In this document: one piece after another, positions 11,437 to 23,400 of the stretch
Layout: each line of letters starts with the position of its first letter
Position numbering within the stretch: the stretch's first letter is position 1
Source: Melieria omissa
Taxonomy: Eukaryota; Arthropoda; Insecta; Diptera; Ulidiidae
Length of the DNA stretch: 64,000 nt
Direction of reading: 5' to 3'
Assembly (NCBI GenBank): GCA_963971225.1
Contig: OZ020267.1
Coordinates: 117,049,891-117,113,890, forward strand
Notes under the pieces: generated by a model
The model's input: the letters and a program-made list of their open reading frames with translations, nothing else
Database searches by the model: none
What the model was told of the DNA's origin: nothing
Program-made: the position numbers and the translations under genes

Positions 11437-14400
11437 GTGAGACTTTTATAATAATAATAAATAATTAGACTAATTAGATTGAGACTTTTGTAAAACTTTT
11501 TATTGTTATGGCATGTTAATTGATAATGCAACCAGAAAACCAATTTAAGTACTGAGGTATCTAAGTAAAAATATTCAGTTGAAATAATATTAAACTCTCT
11601 CTCTCTCTCTTAAACTCGGCCTCGATTGTCCAGCGGGTAGCGCGCTGGCTTCTCATACCGTGGCCCCAGGTTCGATTCCTGGCTCGGGCTGGTAAAACGA
11701 TCATCCACTTCTGTCGCTATCCACATGAAGCAGATGAGAATTGCAAGAATCGCACAAGTGCGCTCTTGGCAGCAATGGCAAAACCTCCAAGAGTAAAAGA
11801 AAAACTGCCAATCGCCGTTCGGATTCGGCGTTAAACTGTAGGTCCCCTCCCTCCCTTTCCCTTTGAAATGTGTGTTGTATCATATATTGGAAAACAGTGT
11901 TGCGTACACATTTCAAACGGATGGAATTTGTGGTATCACAACGGCAGCCACTACAACCAACAAACAACCTATACCAAAAACTTTTGAAGATATACACTAG
12001 TCAGAATAAGTTTGCATACAGGCAAGTCAAAATTATGTTATGATTAATTTTGACCTCAAAAATGGGTTCTCTGTTTAAAAAAGTTATCCACATTTTCCAT
12101 ATATGCCTTAACTGCACTTTTTGTTCTGTTTTATATGAATTAAAAGAATAATTTTAATTTATTTATTGTCATTTGTATTCCATTGAACAGTAAACGGACT
12201 TGTTAATTATTTGGAACCGTATGTGTGCTTGAAATTTTACAGGAAGCAATAGAATCCAACAGAAAAAAATTAAAAATTGATAAAAGGTTAGTCTTACTAA
12301 AACTTTCCAAAATTGACAAAAAATTTCATGAAATTAAGGAAATTTTTGTCATTTCAAAAAGCCATCTTAAATCTAGAAAAAAAAACAGAAAATCTTGCTT
12401 TGTTACTACGATCTGGCCATTTTCTTAAGATACCCAAGCAAGAGGATTAGATTGTTTGCGATCAGTAATACATTATAATCTAAGGCTAGTTTCATCCAAT
12501 ATCTTCAGAAATGTACAGAAATATTTTATAAAACCCAGTAGCAGTGAATTTATAGTCCTGAAAAAACATATTTACCCTAAATAACAAAGATTACTTTCGC
12601 AACAGAGTCCATCAGAGTCTAGAAAACTGGATTTCCGGGACGATATCTTGTTATCTATAGAAAGTGGGACGTTTCATTATTAGGGGTCGTCCATAAATTA
12701 CGTAACGCTCCTGGGGGGGGGGTCTTGCTCGATGTGACAGTTTGTGACGCCGGGGGGGAGGGGGGTCGAGCAGAATGTGACGTAACAAATTTTAAACGTA
12801 TTCATATAATCTTGATCGAAATAAAATTTTTTTTTAGTATTTTTATTATGCTTTTGAAGACTCCGTTACGTTACACCTTTGGGGGGGGGGTTCAAGCCAA
12901 TGTGACAGTTTGTGACACAGGGGGGGGTGGGGGTCAAAAAATACTGAAAATTGCGTTACGTAATTTATGGACGACCCCTTATCTGATAATGGTTTATCAT
13001 ATTTGGCATTAAAAGGCATCAACTAATTTGAAGAGGATCCTGTTAATAACAAAAATCTAAAATTAGCAGCAAAGCATACCACATGTGGGGATATGGTATG
13101 GGGCTGCATGTCAGGAAAAGGAGTGAGCAGGCTGTTTTTTATTCAGAAATGCTTCGGGGGGAGGGGGTTATTTACATATCCTAAAAGCTTATGTTAGCCA
13201 AGGTTTCAAAACTTTGGATCAGATTCCAACATTTATTTTCAACCTTAGGGCGCAATGCATACAATGCGAAGCTATGTTTGCTATTAACTGACTCAACAAA
13301 GTTGGAAAAGTTCCTCCCTAGTCACCTAACGTGCATCTAATTGATTATATAAGGGGTTTACTTGAACCCTGAGCCCAACAACACTCCATCTTCAAAGATA
13401 TAGTAAACCAATATAACAATTCAAGGATATAACAAAATAACCACTGAAAAAAAACCGAATTCAATAAAATTTACGCCGAAACTTCTGCAGGCAGTTCAAG
13501 CGAGAAAAGCATATTCACAAAGTGATTCATTTTTGGACAAAACTTAGTTTCAATTAAATTTTAACTACATAATCTTATCTTGTACGCAAACTTTTTCTGA
13601 GGTGAATTCAAAACATATTTTGTTTTTGGCCCTTCTATTACAGTTTGGTCAAAAGTTTTTGATATTATTAATGAAATAAAAGAACTATGTTTCCGGAAGA
13701 AGTAAAAAATATTTTGTTTTTAAAAAATTACTTTGTTATTTATTTTTCATATGAAAAAACTACGTACCCCTTGTACGCAAACTTATTCTGACTAGTGTAT
13801 TTTACTTACGCGTACTTGTGCACTTGTACTTCGTACAAAAATACTCCCCTTTACTAGCTAACACGAAATTCAAAATTTGAGCATACTTCACCACTAATAC
13901 TAAATTTATACGGTGAACACTTATTATTAAAATACTGAAACAAATAGATTTTACTACTTCTAACGAATTCCATACTTTTCTCATTCCTCCCCTTGGAACA
14001 CTTTTACAATTTTCAAATTAATATTTTAAGTAGTAAGAATACTTAACAACAAACAATGTTGTTTTATGTATTTTTAATTGATTTGTTTGATTTTTTCTTA
14101 GATACGAAACCTACAAAGCAACGTTGAAAAAAATTCCTGCTACACGTCTTTCACGCCTAACCGAGGCGTTGGCCAACTATGACCCAGTACTTAATGAATA
14201 TTTTTTCGATCGCCATCCTGGTGTGTTCACGCAAATTCTCAATTACTACAGGTAATCTAGTAGTAGTATCAGCTTTATATAGTACTTAAGTAGAAAAAAA
14301 AACAATAATATGTTATGCTTGATAAGCCAAAAATAGTAATTCTTAAAATATTTTTTAGAACTTGAATTCGTTCCATATGCTATTAATTCTCAATATGCAG

Positions 14401-17400
14401 ATGTATTTGTATGTATGTAAATTTGTTTGGCACAGACGCATGTCTTCTATCGCAACATTATGTTTTTTTATGCCAGTCGAAGCATTAAACCGGCTTCAAC
14501 AAGGCAATTAGCTCTAAGATCTAAGATCTTGCAAGACCTCATACAATACGTATTTAAACTTATGCTCCAGAGAGTAGTGAACAAGGAAAAAAATATTCTT
14601 AATTGGAATCAATTTGTTTAGAAATTTATAAGTATACTTCTTTTACAAGTACACTTATATTTTTATGCATATAATCAATTCTTAAGGGGAATACATTATT
14701 TTGTATTGAATAACATCAGTAAATCTTGAATTGCGTTATTGGAGAAACTAAGCGAAAAGCTTAAATTCCGCGCTTTAGGATGAAATTTTTAAATAAGAAG
14801 TAAAAAACATGATACAAAAAAATCAAATAATGCTCCTTTTGCTGTTATTACATCGTGTGTCACTTTTGACCCACACAAATGTTTAATAGGCGTAAAACTA
14901 GGTCATTTATAGTAATATGGCATACTGTTTTTCATTTTCTGATCTGATGTCCTTTTAAAAACATTAAAACTTCAAGGACATACGCATTTCAAAGATTGTT
15001 TCATATATTAGCGATTGCGCAATGATAAATACAAGGGTATAAAATGAAAGAGGAAAATTGGGCCTTTTAACAAGGCAAAATCCTTTTCCAGGACCAACAT
15101 GTGACAGTTTCTAGTTTGTCTAGTTTCTTACCTGTATCAATATTTGAATGGGTCTCGATAACTGTTTTTTTATATAAAATAGTGTCCAAAATGTGCTGTT
15201 AAGGAAGATCCCATCTATGATGATAAATTAATTCAATACATTTATTGTAATTGCTTTTAGTTCTGAATCGTAAAATCAAAGAATCCCAAAAAAATGTTTT
15301 GTTCCATAGTAAAAAATGTTTTTTTAAAAAGGTTTGATTTTTTATTAACTAGGTTAGCCATATATATTATAGCAGCATTTTTTAACATGTAATATTAAAC
15401 TATTTACTTCTTACTTTTTGACAAAAAATCTATTCATATTTACAAAAGTATATTTTCCCCCTTTTTACAAGGACTGGTAAACTCCACTATCCCACAGATG
15501 TTTGTGGTCCACTCTTTGAGGAAGAATTAGAATTTTGGGGGCTTGACTCAAATCAGGTCGAGCCTTGCTGCTGGTCAACATACAGTATACATCGGGATAC
15601 ACAAGTATTCACAACAAGCAAATTAAATTATTTTATTACTATAAGTTATTTTATTTTCTTTAGAATACTTTAGCTATTTTAGATAAACTAGATATTGAAA
15701 ATGAGAAGCCATCAGAGGAACAAGTAGCTCGATTGTTTGGTTTTGAAGAGGCGCTTAGCAACGGCCAATTAAACTGCTGGCAGCGTATTAAACCGAAAAT
15801 TTGGGCACTGTTTGATGAACCTTCGAGCTCAACCGGTGCTAAAGTAAGTTTGATTGTCCACAAACTTTGATTTCAATAGATTTTCTTACTTTTGAATAGT
15901 ACATCGCATATTCACTTTACGATTCTTCTCACAGATAGTAGCTAGCATGTCAGTTTTCTTTATATTCGTTTCTGTGATATCATTCTGCCTGAAAACCCAT
16001 CCGGGTTTTCGTGTAGACTTTCCCATCAACAACAGTCGCCCACCTCTACCACAATCTTCGTCGCCTCCAATCAATATGCCAAATATACCTCAACAGCAAA
16101 ACATGCCGCCACCACCAAGTGCACATATCGCCACAATTGTACACCGAAACGGAAGCACAAATATGAGCGCTGAAAGAATCGCGTCTTTAGCCACCATCAA
16201 AGTAACGAATTATTCAAGGATGGTTAATTCCAAAATGCAACGGTCATCTTTGATTTCCACATTTTCTCTAAAAGACGGCGTTCTCCGCCTTCAACGATTA
16301 AAACGCTCCTTGCTCGGTACAAACACTAGTAATGTTAGCCGCTTCGTAGAACAGAAGATACTCAGCGGTGATCAACATGCCCACGGATGGCACGAGTCCT
16401 ATGGGCAACCCCACGAAGCATTCTTCTATGTAGAATTGGTATGCAATGTGTGGTTCTTTATTGAAGTCATTATACGGCTGATTGTAAGTATGTGAAAAGT
16501 ACTATGGGAAATTATATATTTAATTTTGATATTTGCTAGGTCTCCCCAAACATTTGGCAATTTATTAAATCTCCGGTAAACATAATCGATTTTACTGCTA
16601 CACTCAGTTTCTATACGGATGTAATGCAGCGTATGGGAGAATACACTGGGTTGTTAGAAGCTTTCTCAATTGTGCGGATAATGCGATTATTTAAGCTCAC
16701 CCGCCACTCTCCCGGGTTGCGTATTCTCATTCACACATTTAAGGCTTCGGCCAAGGAGTTAACGTTGTTAGTGTTCTTCTTAGTTCTTGGAATTGTCTTC
16801 TTTGCCAGTTTGGCTTATTATGCGGAAAAACTACAAGTAAGTTTAATCAGTCATCAAAGAATAATTTGTGTCTTTGAAGTTAAGCATTAAACACGTAAAA
16901 TTATTGTATAAATGTCATAATAATAAATATATTCTTAAAAAAATTTGCTTATAAAGGACAACCCCGATAATCAGTTCAAAAGCATACCACTTGGATTGTG
17001 GTGGGCCATCGTAACAATGACCACCGTAGGCTATGGGGATGTCGCGCCAAAAACCTACCCAGGAATGTTCGTAGGTGCACTGTGTGCACTCGCTGGTGTG
17101 TTGACTATAGCATTACCAGTACCTGTTATTGTTAGTAACTTCTCCATGTTTTATTCTCACACGCAGGCAAGTGTGCTACCACTTCGTCTGGAAACAAAAT
17201 TCAATTATCAGTTTGTTTTTTTTTTATTCTACAGGCTCGATCGAAACTACCGAAAAAACGACGTCGTGTTTTGCCTGTTGAACAGCCACGTCGCAAGCGG
17301 GAGCAAGGTCCATCGACACGAGGGCGTTCGAACACTATAAAGCAGGCACCATCTGTGTCGCAAGCTGCGGCTACTACGTCGAACTCACAATCAACCATTT

Positions 17401-20400
17401 TTAAAGACCCTTTTGGTGGTACTAAAATTGGTATGTACATTAAAAAAGAGCGTGTCTTTACGTATACACTATATGATACTCGCAACATATTGACGTGCAA
17501 GCGATACGGAAACAATATAGTACATATCTTTTTATGCCGAAAAATAGTAAGCACTTCAATCGTAAGAAAATGCATACATACTCTTTCGAGCGCGTTAAGC
17601 CAAATCAAGTTGAGTTTAAAATACATACCATAAGAAAAACAAAATAATTTGCCGTAAAAACCTATCTGAAACAAAAAACTTTCCAATAAGGTGAAATGAG
17701 ACCCCGTAATTGTTTTAGTTTGAATCAGAACTTGCAAATACATACCAAAAGTTTTAACATTGTAATATCTATAAAAAACTGTCCATAGAAATGCAAATAT
17801 TTTATAGTAATAGAGTTAAGGTCTTTTTCCTTATTATTTATGGACTCGAATTCAAAATGTGAAGTTTTTGTAAAGAAAACAGAAAACATTTAAAGTCAGA
17901 TTTATATTAATACATTTTAGCAAAAACATCCATTGCATATGTAATCAATTACCATCACAAACCGATGCAAACAAATCCCAATTGCAATTTGTTAGATATG
18001 CACCTCCGTATCGTTCAGCATTTCCTACTTTAATGCCAGCATTAATTTTGCGCTTTGTTCGACGTTGTCATTCATATGCAATCACATTTTTATTGTATTT
18101 TGGATGTACCTGTACATGTATATCTATGCCACCATCTTTACTTTAGGGATATAACTTTCAAAATTTTTCGTTTAAATTTAGACATAGTACAATTTTACAA
18201 TTTTCGTTTCTTTTTTTCTTCTTCGAGCTAACATAGAGTGGCAGCAGCAAGCCCCTTTGGGCGATGTAATTTTTTAAATTTTTAATTAATTGTTTTTCCA
18301 ACAGCGGGTATAGCGCATGGTAGAGCTCTACTCAGAAGTTCTCTACAACAGCTCTACGAAGAGCGGTGAAGTCGGTCCGTTTTTCCTCTTCTCATCTTGC
18401 AGTACTTTGTAAATGTTTTGTTCCAAAGAGTTATATCCCTAATGTACATGCATTTGCTTACTGTGTGTCTCTGATTTGTTTTAATTGGCGTTGGTACTGG
18501 TCATGCTATTGTTGTTGCATTTTTGAAAACATACTACAGAACATAAGAATGATGTAAACGTCATCTGTGTTAAAATAAATGGACCACAAGCGCATTTACC
18601 GTCCACAATAAAAACACCGGTAACAGTCTTGAGCGGGAATCCAGTAATCATAAGCTGTAAGTACAGCTTTACCCTCAAAACATATATATATATTCTGGGT
18701 AATGTATAACATTTATTTTAAATACTATTAATTGAATACTTATATTATTTGATATAATACGATTTTATTGTGTAGTAATAACTTCAAATTGTCAAATATC
18801 ACTATTACCATAGCTAGAATAATTATGATAAACAAATTGTGTTTCGTTAATACAGATTTCCACCATCGCGTTGATAATGTTCGCACTTTGCGAATTTTAC
18901 TTTTTGCGGTAGTTCGAAACCGTTTTTGTTATGCTTCCTACTGATTTTTTCGGATTGCCGCGAAATTGTTCATTCATGTTAATAACCATAACCATAATCT
19001 GATATGAACGAAAATATTGAAATTATTATGTCCTATTTGGCTTTTAAATACGCAACTTTTTTATTCTAAATTTTTACTATAATTTTTTTTAAATACTCAT
19101 TATGTATATACATATGCACGTATGGTTTGTATGTATGTATGGTTAATTCCATCGTCCTACTGAGCGAAAAATTTGCAAACGTAGTAAGTAAATTAGAAGA
19201 AAAACAAAATATTAGTGCTAGTACTGAATACGTTGCCAAAAACCCTGTTTTGTCGGCTGTTTTGCATGTAACATACCAGCCAAACTATTTATCGTGAAGT
19301 CTAACGCCGCTAGGTGGTTTTCATTAGAATACACTTAAAGTTAGCTTTCGTCGACAAACTCCAAAAGTAAAAGCATGTACAAATGTTCAAACTACCTGCC
19401 ACAAAAGATTTAGGTTTGGCTATTTCATAGTTATATTCTGTACATACATATAGCATGTTACTTATTTTTCGATTTGTTGTACTTTACCTATACTTTACTT
19501 TGTTACCATTTTCGATGCGCTTAAACGGAAACATAAAATACGAATGATGTTTAAATTAATGTGGAACATTTAAACTTCTGCAACCCTAAGGGGCAACATA
19601 CACATGGGAACAAGTGGAATAGAAACACGTTTTTTTTATTTTTAAATCTGCCTTACGAGCTGTCTGATACTTAACTCTCACGACCATTTTCAATGAGAAG
19701 TAACCACAAAAAAAAACAAAATTCTCTCCGAATACAAACATTTTTAAAGGTATTAAGTTATGTGTGCACAACGTTAACTTAATCGGAAAGCAAAATCTCG
19801 AATAAACATGTCCACTGTATCAAAAGGCTTGAGAAATATATGTTAAAATGTTCTCGTGTGTGCTCGGCAGCATCTGCCCACGCTCACGCTGTTAATTGTT
19901 TAAATTTCAAATTACGTTTGAAGAGACCATAGATTAAGTATACTTTAATCAAATCCGAGTATTAATCTATATGTATGTTGTCCCTGAAACAAGTAAATAT
20001 CAATACGCTTAAGCGTGGCAGTTACCTTAAAATTACTTATCTGTTCTAATTGCTACTGAGAGTTTATTAGTTTGCCTTAAATAGTGTACGTATGCCAAAA
20101 AGCTGTACGTGCATACATATAAAAGGCTGTAAACAGTTTAGTGTTTGATCGAACATTAAATTACATTTCCTGTACTTTTGCTTCATACTATCTAAACTCA
20201 AAAAATTGCAATACTGCATAGCGGATTGTTTAAGTGTACCACCCGTGCAGAGTTTACAACCACGTGCCGCAACCACGGGACACGACTTCATGTTGCCTCT
20301 ACAACCCAAACTACTGGCTCGCTTAGGTAAGTTTTTTAATATACAAGTATAGGGTGTTTTTTTTAGAGGTATAGAACTTCGAATTGAAATAAAACACAAG

Positions 20401-23400
20401 AAAATCGTTTTAATGTCCATCAATTTGGCTTTATTGGAAGGATAATTTTATGCCATTAATGTTTAATTATGATTTCGGGCCGCCGCGGCTGGCTCGAATA
20501 AAGCCAATTCTACAGGTCCAATTTTTAAAGTTGATGGACAAAGCTCCAATTGCTGTGCACGGTGGCGAATCGATTCATTCGGGTCCTCTTCAACATTTTG
20601 CTCTACAGCGGCAATTGTTTCTTCGGTGCGCACTGTTCGACGTCTCTGCGGATGCGTATTATCACATAGAGTAAACGTAGTGCGAAAACGACCCATGGTT
20701 AACCGATGGATGGACCGATTTTGCTCTGATGGACGATTATGTCGACCATAAAATGGACGGAGCTTGCGGTAAACTTCGCGACCTGAACCATTATTTTCGA
20801 AATAAATTTGCACGATTTGCAAGCGTTGTTCTTTTGTCAACCTGTTCATGATGAAATGGCAAACCAAACTGAACATAAATGACATTAGAGTTGCCAGATT
20901 TGACCACAAAGTGCCAGTTTTATCTCTATTCGAAAAACAAACCTCTAAAAAAAAACACCCTATACAAGGGTGCATATGAACTTATAAATTCCATTCGTCT
21001 ATGAATACTTATCTATTGAAATACCTATTTATTGAAGTGAACAACTTGATATTTGAAATACTGTGAAAACATAAAGCGAAAAATAAGTTACATTAATAAA
21101 GAGAAATAGAACGTGTTTGGTTGGTAATACGTATTTAAATGGTAATATGTTTGGTTAAAACATTAGAATATTTTCCTTGAGTTGTGGAGTGTACGTATGC
21201 ATGCGAATGTATGTGCCTTTACAAACAGATAAAATAAATTTGTATTTCCTTTAAGACCACAGTAGAATGTTAAAAACACAATGCTTTTAAAAACATAAAA
21301 CATGCAAAATATTTCAAAAATAGTTCTAATTAATACTTTGAAAAATTGTGTATTGTTCTTAGTTTTGATATGCATCGCATTATCTTACAAATAATATTAA
21401 TATCAAATGTCGTAGGCAAACAATCTGTTTTGAATACCTGCAACATTTTATTGAAATATATTGAAACATGAACCATAACAAGAAGACAAAAAGCACGCTG
21501 TACTTCCACAATTGGCTGAATTGTTGAAAATTGATTGTAAGCTTTTTGAAAATAATAACCTCTGTTGTCCATTTACAGAATATGTCAATTTCTAAGACAA
21601 TTGCTTCAGAGAGACTACATACTTATCGTCCTACTTAAAGGACATTTTAAGCTATTAATTAAAATTTAATGCCACGGGTTCCAGGATCATCTGGTCTTGA
21701 ACCAATTTAAAAGCTTTGCCATTTTGGCATAAATTGCAATGATTTTTTTTAATAAATTTTATATCTGTGGCAATAAAATAGAGTAGCTTAAGTCAACTTA
21801 AGATGATTTTAGCTTAAATAAATCTGCCGTAAAAGTACTTTCAATGTGTTCACTCCCAGTTTTCATATTCCGCATCATTACTTTTTTCTACGCGAAAACG
21901 TTTGAAAGATTCTATAGAAACTGTATGAAAATGAATTTTTTCAATTGCGTTTTTCTCCGTTCGCTGTTTTTCGACATAAGCTACTCTGTTTTATTGCCAC
22001 AGATATATAAGGGAGAGGGCTGGGATGTGAACCGGGTTTTGTTTTTTGGCTCTAACTTTTCACAGAATAAAGATATCGAAAAATCGAAGACACCGTTGGA
22101 AAGGTAAATATAAAGCGCAAATTTGTTATGAAGACAGATTACCGTTTTGATTAACATTTAACTCTCTACGTGCAATTTTCTAAGGACGTGATTTTTCGCT
22201 TTTCCAAAAAGTGACTGGGTTGTGAACCATCTGGCAAATCGCAATTTAAGTCGGAAAATACGAAGAAAACATAATTTTGATAATTTTGAATTAATTTCTA
22301 ATAATTTTGAATTATAATTTTGAAATAAGTTGAAAATGTATTTAATCAGGAAGGCTCAAGAGGTGAAAAAGGTTATAATGACGCCACTTAGGCCAAAAAA
22401 TCGCAATGAATACAAGTGCTCAATATTTGTTTTTTTTATCTTAATCGGTGTCGCAATGTTTGCATATAAAATACGAACGCGTTCTCGCATTGGTCCACTT
22501 CAAGTGAACTCACCGAAATCGAGAGACATTACATAAAATTACTTTATTTTAATAAATCCAACGATATTTGACCGTCCTAGTGCAAATGTAGTTCGAAAAC
22601 AAAGTGGTTCATAACCCAGCCCCCACAGTGGTTCACAGCCCAACCACGATGCCATTTTGGAAACTTTTAAAATAACGATACTTCTAATCATATTTCAACA
22701 TATACAAATATTGGATCGTAAAATAGAATCAATACCCTAACTAACAGCCTGATTCTGTGTATTCTTGACAAATTTTTTATCAAGAAATTTTGTCAAGATT
22801 TTTATCAAGCAAAAGCTTTGCTGGTATTCTGATGCAACATTGATAAAGTAAAAAGCTCATTTAATTCAACATAAGGTGAATATGCGACATTTGTCAAATT
22901 GTCAAAAAATAAGACAAAAAGTTTAACTAAAGTAAGTTTTGCAGAAAAAAACCGGCCTTGATAGCCCAGCGGGTACGCGCTGGCTTCTCATACCGAGCGC
23001 CCCCGGTTCGAATCCTGGCTGGGCTGGAAATAAGTTCGTACGTTTTTTTTAATAGTTTCATCACAATAGGCGCTTTTTGCATACAAAAAATAATTCGTGG
23101 GAGGTAACGGAATTTTTTTTTATTTTCTCTGATGTAAAAGTGTAAACATGCACAATTCTTCAATTTCCATAGGCAAAATTTCAATTTGTATGCTGTTGTC
23201 AATAGCATTCACACTTTTGACAATTTATCAAGAAAAGAGCTTTTATTTTTGGGATAGAATACCGATTCTTGACAAATAATAAAAACTTGACAAATAGTCA
23301 ATATGGTGAATTTATCAAGTGTACAGAATCGGGCTGTAAATATGTGCTACACTTACATTTTTGGAATAAATTCAGTCACTTGGATAGCACTTTAAAAAAA

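Noticed and set aside
20250..20326. Alternative acceptor for Shawl exon 10 at GTGCAG
   Set aside because: With the incoming phase it makes a stop codon at once; the upstream CTGCATAG keeps the frame.
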